Below are positions 33,298 to 41,584 of a stretch of 64,000 nucleotides of DNA, one piece after another. This DNA comes from Microbacterium arborescens (GTDB taxonomy: Bacteria > Actinomycetota > Actinomycetes > Actinomycetales > Microbacteriaceae), in contig NZ_CP128474.1 in assembly GCF_030369635.1 (NCBI RefSeq), positions 1,984,001 to 2,048,000 of the forward strand, in the 5' to 3' direction. Every line of letters begins with the position of its first letter. Position 1 is the stretch's first letter. The position numbers and the translations under genes were made by a program. The notes below the pieces were generated by a model. The model was not told the origin of the DNA and did no database searches. It saw nothing but the letters and a program-made list of their open reading frames with translations.

Positions 33298-36200
33298 ATG
33301 GCGCGGCGTGAGAACACGCGCCCCCGCGTGCGGCGCACGACCTGGATCGCCGCAGGCGCCGTGACGGCGGTGCTCGCGGTCACGGCGACACTCGCGGTCG
33401 TCTGGCCCGGCTACGACGCGCAGCAGACGCCGCCCGACGACCCCACCGTGTGGGCGCTCCAGAACGGGACCGGCAGCGGCTACGCCCGTGTCAACCTCGA
33501 GCTCGGCGAGATCGACACCGTCAAGCAGGTCGACAACGGCAGCGCGCTCGCGCAGACCACCGACCGCCTGTTCGTCTACAGCGACGGTTCGTCGCAGTTC
33601 TCCGACGTCGACATGGGACGGCCCGCCGACCTCACGGACGACGCCGAGGACGCCTTCACCCCCACCCCTCCGGGCACCGCTGACATCGCCGTGACCGGTG
33701 ACGCGATCGCCTATCGCACCGAGGCGGGCGCGGTGTTCGGCTCGAGCCTGTCGGGCGGCGGTGAGGGAATCCCGATCGACCCGTACGCCGACGCCGAGGT
33801 ACCCGAGGGTGAGGAGAGGCCGCGGTTCGTGGCCACGGCCGTCGCGGTCGACGCCACCGGCGTCGTGTACGCCTACTCGGCCGCCGAAGACCGGGTGGTC
33901 CGGGCAGACTCGCGCACGGGCAGCATCCTCGGCGAGGACGACGCACCGGCTGATCTCGAGACGGTGCAGCTGAGTGTCGTCGGAACCCGCTGGGTGCTCC
34001 TCGACGAAGCGACCGGCGACGTCTGGCTGCGCGGACGCGACGAACCGGTGACGACCGACCTCGCCGCCGGAGCGCGGCTCCAGGATGCCGCTCCCGGCGG
34101 CGACCGCGCGTACATCGCCGATTCCGACGGCGTCGTGGCCGTCGACATTTCCGGCGCGACAGCATCGCGGGCGCTGGATCGCCCCGGTGCCGGCACCGCC
34201 GCGAAGCCCGCCGTGCTCGATTCGACCGTCTACGCCGCATGGCTCGGCGACGGCGAGTCGGCCGGATCTCTGTGGTCGAGCACGGAGCCCGACGTCGTGA
34301 CCGACCTGGACTACCGCGGCGCCGACATCGGCGACAACGTCGATCCGGCCTTCATCGGGAACGGAACGAGGCTCGCGCTGAACGACCGTCGTTCGGGCTG
34401 GGTGTGGAACGTTCCCGACGGCGCGCTCGTGGCGTCGTCGCAGCAGTGGGACCTCGACCGTCAGATCGAGGTCGAGCAGCAGGATGATGCGACCTCCGAG
34501 CGCGTCGTGGATCCGAAGCCGCCCGTGGCGGTCGACGACGCGTTCGGCGTCCGCGCCGGTTCGGTAACGCTCCTGCCCGTACTGCTGAACGACCACGATC
34601 CGAACGAGGACGTGCTGAGCATCGACCCGGCCTCGCTCGAGAACCTCGATCCCGCGTTCGGGACGGCGTCCATCACGGGTGCCCAGCAGCAGCTGACCGT
34701 CGCGGTTTCTCCGGATGCCGCAGGCACGGCGACCCTGCGCTACCGCGTGACCGACGGCACGGCCGCCGACGGTCTGCTCTCGGACGTTGCGACGGTGACT
34801 CTCACGGTCGTCCCCGACGACCAGAACACCGCGCCGGTGTGGTGCGGTGTCGAGGGATGCCTCGCCTCGTGGCCCTCGCTCACGGTCGCGCCCGGCGCCA
34901 CGGTCTCTGCGGAGCTCCTCGAGGGCTGGGTCGACCCGGAGGGCGACCCGGTCTTCCTCGCCGGGGCGACCAACGACACCGGGGTAGGAACCGTGACGAC
35001 GTCACCCGAGGGGACGCTGACCTACCAGCACCCCGACCCGAACGCGACCGAAGGACTGGCCGTGACGATCACGGTGACGGTCTCCGACGCGCGCGGGGCG
35101 ACGGTGACGCAACCGCTCACGATCACCGTGACGCCGACGCCCGAGCTCACCGCCGAATCATTCGCGGTGACCGGCGTCGTCGGGGAACCGCTCGATGTGT
35201 CGGTCGCGCCCTACGTCACCGGCGCGGCCGGCCCGGTCACCCTCAGCGGCGTCGTTCCGCTCGACGAGGCCCAGACCACGGCGGCGGCGAATCCCGCCGC
35301 CCTCAGCATGGTCGTCACCGCGTCGGCGCCCGGGTCGTTCCTCGTGCAGTACACCGTCCGCGACTCGCTGACGGAGGCGACGGCCACCGTGCGCGTGACG
35401 ATGCTCGCCCCCGAGTCGGCGGGCATCACGACGCCGCCCCTCACCGCCTTCGTGCGGCCCAACGAGGACGCGACGATCGATGTCGCATCGGCGGTGTCGA
35501 ACCCGGCCGGCTCGGTGCTGCTCCTGAGCGACATCCGTCCCGAGAGCGATCCGTTCGCCTCGCTCGGTGTCGACCTCGTCGGCCAGAGCCTGCTGCGGGT
35601 GAGCGGCACGACCGACTCGGGCGAGCCCGGGCGCCTGGGTGTAGTGCGGTACACCGTGTCTGACGGCACCGGCAGTGCGGCCGCGACGGCTCAGGGCGAG
35701 CTGACGGTCGTCCTGCTGCCGTCGGCGACCGCCGAGCCCCCGATCGCCGTCGACGACGCGGTGACGGTACGAGCGGGCACGCAGATCGACATCCCCGTGC
35801 TCGACAACGACACCGCCCCCTCAGGTGCGCTCATCGCGATCGACCCGTCATCGATCGTGAACGAGACCGGAGGCGGCCTCGCCTTCGCCACCAGCCGCCT
35901 GCTCCGCTACCTCGCCCCCGAACAGGCGGGCACATACGCCCTGACGTACACGATCTTCCGTCTGGGCTTCCCCGAGGTCAGGGACACGGCGCGCGTGACC
36001 GTCACCGTCGTGGGTGACGAGTCGAACCAGGCGCCCCTCCCCCGCACGCTCGTGGGACGGGTGCTGAGCGGCCAGTCGGTGAGCATCCCACTCGACGCCT
36101 ACGCGGTCGACCCCGACGGCGACCCGGTCGTGCTCGACCGCGTCGTCGCTCAGCCCGAGCAGGGGTCGGCGACCATCTCGGCCGATGGCTCGGCGATCGT

Positions 36201-39200
36201 CTACACCAGTCCCGACGGGTTCAGCGGACAGGTCAGGTTCCGATACGCCGTCCGCGACCCCAGCGGCGCGACCGGTACGGCGGACGTGCGCGTGGGCGTC
36301 ATCGACACGCAGACCGATCCGAGTCCGGTCACCTACAGCGACTACCTGCAGGTACAGGTCGGCGCCGAGAGCACGGCGGTCGTCCGCCCCACCGACAACG
36401 ACATCGACCCCGCGGGAAGCAAGCTCGAGCTGATCGACGTCGCACCCAACGCCCAGGAGGGCTCGAGCGAGTACGACACGCTGCGAGAGCTCATCGGGAC
36501 GGTCGAGAACGGCGCCGTGACACTTCGCGCCGGTGAGGTGCTCGGCACCTTCTCGTACACGTACACCGTCCGCAACGAGCGGGGCGACACCGCGATCGGA
36601 CTCATCGTCGTCAAGACCGTCCGCGAGCCGGTGCCCGACTACCCGGTCGTACGCGACACCGTGCTCACGCTCGAGAACCGCGAGGACTTCCCGCGGGGCA
36701 TCGACGTGCTCGACGGTCAGGTGTCGTGGAACACCGGCGACGTCTCCGGCCTCCGCCTGTCGTTGTGGGGCGAGCCCACCGACCTCGACGTCGACGGCTG
36801 GAAGATCTCGGGCGAGTTGCCGGAGCGGTCGCGCCTGATCCCCTTCGAGGTCACGGGCACGGCCTTCGACGGCACCGACGTGACCTCGTACGGGTTCCTG
36901 CGCGTGCCCGGCGAGGCCGACGTGCGCCTCGCCCTGCGCGAGGGCTTCCCGCCCCTGCAGGTGCGCGAGAAGGAGAGCGTCGAGATCGACCTCTCCGACG
37001 CGGTACGCGTCCCCCGCGGCGCGACCCTCGTCATCGACGACGGCATCCGTGCGGGAGGCGCTCGAGGCGAGGCCGTCTGCAGCGTGGTGTCGGGCACCAC
37101 GATCCGCTACACCGCCGGCGCGGGTGCGCCGTGGACCGACAGCTGCATCGTGCCCGCGCGACTGAGCACGCAGGACATCGCGACCTTCCTGACGCTGCGG
37201 GTGATCGTCGAGGCGGAGATCCCGCAGCCGAGCCTGCGGAGCGCGTCGCTCACGGTGAGCCCGGGAGCGACCCAGACCTACGACCTGGCGCAGATGGTCC
37301 AATGGGCCGGCCGCGCCGATTGGGAGTCGGTGCGCTACGCCGGTTCGTACGGAGGCGACCAGTTCACCGTCACGGTCGAGGGCACCACGGCGACCGTGAC
37401 GGCAGCGGATGCCGCCCGCCCGGGCCGCCAGGAACCGGTCTCGATCTCGCTTCCGAGCCATTCCGACACCGCTCCCGCCAACCTGCTCCTGACGGTCGGC
37501 CCGGCACCCTCGACGCTGCCCAAGGGCGGCTCCGCCGTGCAGACCTGCTCGCAGTCGGGCGGCGCGACCTCGTGCACGATCGAGGTGATCGGCGGCGCCG
37601 GAGAGGTCAACCCGCTGCCCGGAACGCCGCTGCGGCTCGTCGGCGCCAGCGGTCCCGGGAACTGCACCGGCGTGTCGTTCTCGCGCGCGAGCGACACCGC
37701 GGTGCGTGCGACGTGGAGCTCCGATGCTCCCGGCGCCGCCGAGTGCACCGGAAGCTTCACCGTCGAAGACGCACAGGGCCGCCAGTCCAGCGGCGCACGC
37801 AACGGGCAGGTCATCCTCGATCTGCAGGGTCTTCCGGCCAATCCCTCGCGGATGGAGTGGACCGCGTACACCGGTGACTCCGTCAGCCTGCGTGTCACCT
37901 CCGACGGCGGTTCGTACCCCGCGGTCCAGGGCTATCGGATCACCGCCGACGGTCGCGAGGTCGCCACCTGCCCGGCATCCGGGTCGTGCTCACCGATCTC
38001 CGCCCCGGTCGGCGAGAAGATCACGTACGAGGCCCGCGCCTACAGCTCCGTCGGCGAATCGCGCTCGACCGTTCGCGCGCAGGCCTGGGCCTACCGCCCG
38101 CCGGCACAGCCCGCGGGATCGTCGTTCGAGCCGACACCCAACGGCCGCGACGGCGGCCGCGCGACGATCACGGTGACGGGGCTGGATGCCACGACCGGCA
38201 GTGTGCGTCTGACCGGCGGCCGGCAGGGATCGGACACGCGTCCGGTCGTCGGCGGCACCGCGACATTCACGAACTACGACGTCGGCTCGAACTCCGCGAC
38301 CACGCTCACCGCGACCCCGCTGACGACCTTCGACCTGCCGCCGATCGCGGCGGGCTCGAGCGAAGGACAGTCGCGCGCGGTCACCGCGCACGGCGTCGGC
38401 GCTCCGGGGCTGACCCTGACCGAGACCAACACGTCGAACTCGATGCGCGTGACGGCATCGGTGGCCCCGAACGGCGACGGGACGCAGACCCTCATCGGGT
38501 TCAGCGACGTATCGGCCGACGCGTGCGTGCCGTCTGGTTCGGCGACGAGCCAGCAGTTCGAGGCGCAGGCGTTCAAGCGCAAGACGGTGTGGGCGTGCGC
38601 CGAGCACACGTTCAACGGCAAGCAGGGCTTTGGCGTCACCCGAGCGGAGATCTCCGCTCGGCCGGTCGGCAACGTCGAGGCGCCGACGGGGATGACCTTC
38701 CGGGTGTCGTCGACGGCGAGCGGGAACGCGCAGAGCGGCTACACCTACGCCCTCCAGGGCACGCACAGCGACCCCGGCGCCAAGCCCTTCGACGATGCCC
38801 GACTCGTCTACTACGTCAACGGCAACCGGCGCGACTCGTTCGCACCCGAGTACAACCGTCCCGACGATCAGTGGACGGCGCGGTGGTGCGACAGCTTCCT
38901 CGGTTTCGACAGCAACTGCTCGGACCCGATCGCCATCTCGCCCGCTTCCGGGAGCGCGTCCACGCCTGTCTCGGTCGCGATCCAGAATCTGCCGTCATGC
39001 CGAAGCACCGACACGTCTGCTCCCAGCTGGGACCCGCGCTGGCCGAACCTCACGTACGAGGTCACGTCGCAGATCGGCGGTGCCGCGGAAGCGATCACGC
39101 ACGTGGACTACACCGTGACCTGGACGGGCAAGCTGTCGCCGCTCGAACCCATCACCGTGCGCCAGAACTGCGAGCAGGTCACCCCGCCTCCGGCGGAGCC

Positions 39201-39234
39201 GAGCGCCCCCGCCGAAACGAACACGACCCCCTGA
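33298..39234 (+). CDS. Giant membrane-anchored extracellular Ig/cadherin-like protein
   Basis: 1978-residue protein with an N-terminal Arg-rich stretch and one membrane segment (about 15-37), so nearly all of it is outside the cell. Residues about 45-400 show repeating short beta units (VWALQN, VVRADSRTGSIL, WLGDGESAGSLW) like a propeller. From about 408 to 1330 come tandem Ig/cadherin-like modules marked by AVDDAFGVRAGSVTLLPVL, AVDDAVTVRAGTQIDIPVL and AYAVDPDGDPVV. A fibronectin-III-like module lies near 1515-1590 and the end is Pro/Glu/Thr-rich without a sorting motif. The role is unknown; adhesion or envelope scaffold is plausible. ATG 33298 has GGAGGG seven bases upstream. Confidence 0.9.
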   Translation: MARRENTRPRVRRTTWIAAGAVTAVLAVTATLAVVWPGYDAQQTPPDDPTVWALQNGTGSGYARVNLELGEIDTVKQVDNGSALAQTTDRLFVYSDGSSQFSDVDMGRPADLTDDAEDAFTPTPPGTADIAVTGDAIAYRTEAGAVFGSSLSGGGEGIPIDPYADAEVPEGEERPRFVATAVAVDATGVVYAYSAAEDRVVRADSRTGSILGEDDAPADLETVQLSVVGTRWVLLDEATGDVWLRGRDEPVTTDLAAGARLQDAAPGGDRAYIADSDGVVAVDISGATASRALDRPGAGTAAKPAVLDSTVYAAWLGDGESAGSLWSSTEPDVVTDLDYRGADIGDNVDPAFIGNGTRLALNDRRSGWVWNVPDGALVASSQQWDLDRQIEVEQQDDATSERVVDPKPPVAVDDAFGVRAGSVTLLPVLLNDHDPNEDVLSIDPASLENLDPAFGTASITGAQQQLTVAVSPDAAGTATLRYRVTDGTAADGLLSDVATVTLTVVPDDQNTAPVWCGVEGCLASWPSLTVAPGATVSAELLEGWVDPEGDPVFLAGATNDTGVGTVTTSPEGTLTYQHPDPNATEGLAVTITVTVSDARGATVTQPLTITVTPTPELTAESFAVTGVVGEPLDVSVAPYVTGAAGPVTLSGVVPLDEAQTTAAANPAALSMVVTASAPGSFLVQYTVRDSLTEATATVRVTMLAPESAGITTPPLTAFVRPNEDATIDVASAVSNPAGSVLLLSDIRPESDPFASLGVDLVGQSLLRVSGTTDSGEPGRLGVVRYTVSDGTGSAAATAQGELTVVLLPSATAEPPIAVDDAVTVRAGTQIDIPVLDNDTAPSGALIAIDPSSIVNETGGGLAFATSRLLRYLAPEQAGTYALTYTIFRLGFPEVRDTARVTVTVVGDESNQAPLPRTLVGRVLSGQSVSIPLDAYAVDPDGDPVVLDRVVAQPEQGSATISADGSAIVYTSPDGFSGQVRFRYAVRDPSGATGTADVRVGVIDTQTDPSPVTYSDYLQVQVGAESTAVVRPTDNDIDPAGSKLELIDVAPNAQEGSSEYDTLRELIGTVENGAVTLRAGEVLGTFSYTYTVRNERGDTAIGLIVVKTVREPVPDYPVVRDTVLTLENREDFPRGIDVLDGQVSWNTGDVSGLRLSLWGEPTDLDVDGWKISGELPERSRLIPFEVTGTAFDGTDVTSYGFLRVPGEADVRLALREGFPPLQVREKESVEIDLSDAVRVPRGATLVIDDGIRAGGARGEAVCSVVSGTTIRYTAGAGAPWTDSCIVPARLSTQDIATFLTLRVIVEAEIPQPSLRSASLTVSPGATQTYDLAQMVQWAGRADWESVRYAGSYGGDQFTVTVEGTTATVTAADAARPGRQEPVSISLPSHSDTAPANLLLTVGPAPSTLPKGGSAVQTCSQSGGATSCTIEVIGGAGEVNPLPGTPLRLVGASGPGNCTGVSFSRASDTAVRATWSSDAPGAAECTGSFTVEDAQGRQSSGARNGQVILDLQGLPANPSRMEWTAYTGDSVSLRVTSDGGSYPAVQGYRITADGREVATCPASGSCSPISAPVGEKITYEARAYSSVGESRSTVRAQAWAYRPPAQPAGSSFEPTPNGRDGGRATITVTGLDATTGSVRLTGGRQGSDTRPVVGGTATFTNYDVGSNSATTLTATPLTTFDLPPIAAGSSEGQSRAVTAHGVGAPGLTLTETNTSNSMRVTASVAPNGDGTQTLIGFSDVSADACVPSGSATSQQFEAQAFKRKTVWACAEHTFNGKQGFGVTRAEISARPVGNVEAPTGMTFRVSSTASGNAQSGYTYALQGTHSDPGAKPFDDARLVYYVNGNRRDSFAPEYNRPDDQWTARWCDSFLGFDSNCSDPIAISPASGSASTPVSVAIQNLPSCRSTDTSAPSWDPRWPNLTYEVTSQIGGAAEAITHVDYTVTWTGKLSPLEPITVRQNCEQVTPPPAEPSAPAETNTTP

Positions 39235-39266
39235 CCCCCGCCGAGAAGGCGAAGCGAGAGGACCCC

Positions 39267-40232
39267 ATGAGCATCACACCGGAGCAGACCTCCTGGTTCC
39301 AGGAGACGTTCGCGACGCTCGTCGACAACGTCGAGAAGGTCGTCCTCGGCAAGCGCCACGTCATCGAGCTCGCGTTCACCGCGATGGTCTCCGAGGGCCA
39401 CCTGCTGCTGGAGGACTACCCGGGCACCGGCAAGACATCGCTCGCGCGCGCCATGGGTCAGACAGTGCAGGGTACGAGCAGCCGCATCCAGTTCACTCCC
39501 GATCTGCTGCCCGGCGACGTCACCGGCATCACGGTCTACGACCAGAGCCGCGGCGAGTTCGAGTTCCACCAGGGACCGATCTTCGCCAACATCGTGCTCG
39601 CCGACGAGATCAACCGCGCCTCGCCGAAGACCCAGTCGGCGTTGCTGGAGGTCATGGAGGAGGGCCAGGTCACCGTCGACGGTGTGAGCCGGCGCGTCGG
39701 CGTGCCCTTCCTCGTCGTCGCGACCCAGAACCCCGTCGAGCAGGCGGGCACCTACCGGCTGCCCGAGGCGCAGCTCGACCGCTTCCTGATGAAGACGACG
39801 CTGGGATACCCCGATCACGCCGCGACCGTGCGCATCCTCGAGGGCGCGGCCGAGTCCCGCCGCGAGGTCTCCCCCGTCATCACGCCCCAGGGCGTCGTGA
39901 GCATGGCCGACATCGCTCGCGGCGTCTACCTCGACGCGCTCGTCCTCGACTACATCGCGCGCCTGATCGAGGCGACGCGCCTGGCCACCGAGGTCCGCCT
40001 CGGCGTGAGCGTCCGCGGCGCGATCGCGCTGACGAAGGCAGCGAAGACGTGGGCCATCGCGCATGGTCGCAGCTACGTCACGCCCGACGATGTGAAGGCG
40101 CTGGCCGAGCCGGTGCTCGCCCACCGTCTCATCCTCGACCCCGAGGCGGAGTTCGACGGCGTGACGGCGGGGGCGGTCATCGGACAGGTGCTCCTCGACA
40201 CGGTGCCGCCCAGCCAGAGAGAGACCGTGTGA
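39267..40232 (+). CDS. MoxR-family AAA+ ATPase
   Basis: Cytosolic AAA+ ATPase of the MoxR family, 321 residues. Walker A is YPGTGKTS (residues 51-58), Walker B is LADEIN (111-116) and the sensor region reads VVATQNPVEQAGTY. MoxR ATPases act as chaperones for partners encoded next to them; the next genes are the usual DUF58 and transglutaminase-like partners. The stop overlaps the DUF58 start as GTGA. The preceding giant gene ends 32 bases upstream and GAGAGGA supplies the ribosome site. Confidence 0.95.
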   Translation: MSITPEQTSWFQETFATLVDNVEKVVLGKRHVIELAFTAMVSEGHLLLEDYPGTGKTSLARAMGQTVQGTSSRIQFTPDLLPGDVTGITVYDQSRGEFEFHQGPIFANIVLADEINRASPKTQSALLEVMEEGQVTVDGVSRRVGVPFLVVATQNPVEQAGTYRLPEAQLDRFLMKTTLGYPDHAATVRILEGAAESRREVSPVITPQGVVSMADIARGVYLDALVLDYIARLIEATRLATEVRLGVSVRGAIALTKAAKTWAIAHGRSYVTPDDVKALAEPVLAHRLILDPEAEFDGVTAGAVIGQVLLDTVPPSQRETV

Positions 40233-41584
40233 GCTTCGACACCGAGTCCCGCCTGACCCGAACCTCCTTCTCGGAGGGCACGGGTTTCGCGCGCACGCGT
40301 TTCGGCACGACCGGCCGCACCACCGTGCTCGCGGTGCGCGGCCTGCAGTCGTGGCGGCGTCTGCGTCGCGCGGCACGGGCGACGGCGCGGTGGATCTCCG
40401 AAACGGTCACGGTGGCCGGGTGGCTCATGGTGATCACCGCGGTCCTCGGACTCGGCATCGGACTGCCGCTCGGCCTCATGGAGCTCGCCGCGGCCGGCGT
40501 GGTCGCCCTCGTGCTGCTGGCCCTGTCGGTGCCGTTCCTCTTCAGCGCGCGCGCCTACCAGGTCGACCTACGGCTCGAGCACGACCGGGTCGTCGCCGGC
40601 ACGCAGGTCGAGGGGACCCTCGTCGTGACCAATGTCGGCACCGCGCCCGCCCTTCCGGGCCGTATCGACGTCCCCGTGGGCGACGGCATCGTCGACGTGC
40701 ACGTGCCGTTGCTGCGCCATGGGCACACCCACACCGAGCAGGTCGTGGTGCCCACGCACCGGCGCGGCATCATCACCGTCGGCCCCGCGCGCACCGTGCG
40801 AGGCGACCCCTTGGGCATCCTCAAGCGCGAGGGCACGTGGGATGACGTGCACACGCTGTACATACACCCCGTCACCACGACCCTGCGCAGCACGACGACC
40901 GGCTACATCCGCGATCTCGAGGGAAGCGCGTCGCGCACCGTCGTCGACGCCGACTTCTCGTTCCATGCGATCCGCCCCTACGTCGCCGGCGACTCGCAGC
41001 GCCAGATCCACTGGAAGTCGACCGCGAAGACCGGCACCCTCATGGTGCGCCAGTACGAGGAGACGCGGCGCAGCCGCATGGTCATCGCTCTCGCGGTCGG
41101 CGACGACGAGTACGCCTCCGACGACGAGTTCGAGCTCGCCGTCAGCGCCGCCGCCTCGCTCGGTATCCGCGGCATCCGCGACGGCCGCGACGTCGACGTC
41201 GTGGTCGGGGGCGAGGTGCCGGAGTTCGCTCGCCGCCGCATCCGCACCATCCGCGAGCTCACCACCATCACGACCCGCACGCTGCTCGACGACCTCGCCG
41301 GACTCGACCGCATCGAGCACGTCAGCCCGCTGCGCGACGCGGCGTCGCTCGCCGCGGAGAGCCACCCCGACGTCTCGATCGCGTTCCTCGTCTGCGGCTC
41401 GACGCTCACCGCCGCGCAGCTGCAGTCCGCCGCGCTCGCCTTCCCCGCCGACGTCGGGGTCATCGCGGTCACCTGCTCGCTCGAGGCCGAACCCGGGTTC
41501 AGGTCGCTCGGGGCCATGTCGGTGCTCTCGATCGGCCTGCTCGACGACCTCCGCCAGCTGCTGTCGCGGGCGGCCCAGTCATGA
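40229..41584 (+). CDS. DUF58-domain membrane protein
   Basis: DUF58 protein, 451 residues, the regular partner of MoxR ATPases. Two membrane segments lie at about 60-105. The DUF58 core shows VVDADFSFHAIRPYVAGDSQRQIHWKSTAKTG (in pieces) and then MVRQYEE, with a VWA-like C-terminal part. The GTG at 40229 overlaps the moxR stop and its own stop overlaps the next ATG, so the three genes are tightly coupled. The exact job of the family is not established; a role in envelope protein assembly is usually suggested. Confidence 0.92.
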   Translation: MSFDTESRLTRTSFSEGTGFARTRFGTTGRTTVLAVRGLQSWRRLRRAARATARWISETVTVAGWLMVITAVLGLGIGLPLGLMELAAAGVVALVLLALSVPFLFSARAYQVDLRLEHDRVVAGTQVEGTLVVTNVGTAPALPGRIDVPVGDGIVDVHVPLLRHGHTHTEQVVVPTHRRGIITVGPARTVRGDPLGILKREGTWDDVHTLYIHPVTTTLRSTTTGYIRDLEGSASRTVVDADFSFHAIRPYVAGDSQRQIHWKSTAKTGTLMVRQYEETRRSRMVIALAVGDDEYASDDEFELAVSAAASLGIRGIRDGRDVDVVVGGEVPEFARRRIRTIRELTTITTRTLLDDLAGLDRIEHVSPLRDAASLAAESHPDVSIAFLVCGSTLTAAQLQSAALAFPADVGVIAVTCSLEAEPGFRSLGAMSVLSIGLLDDLRQLLSRAAQS

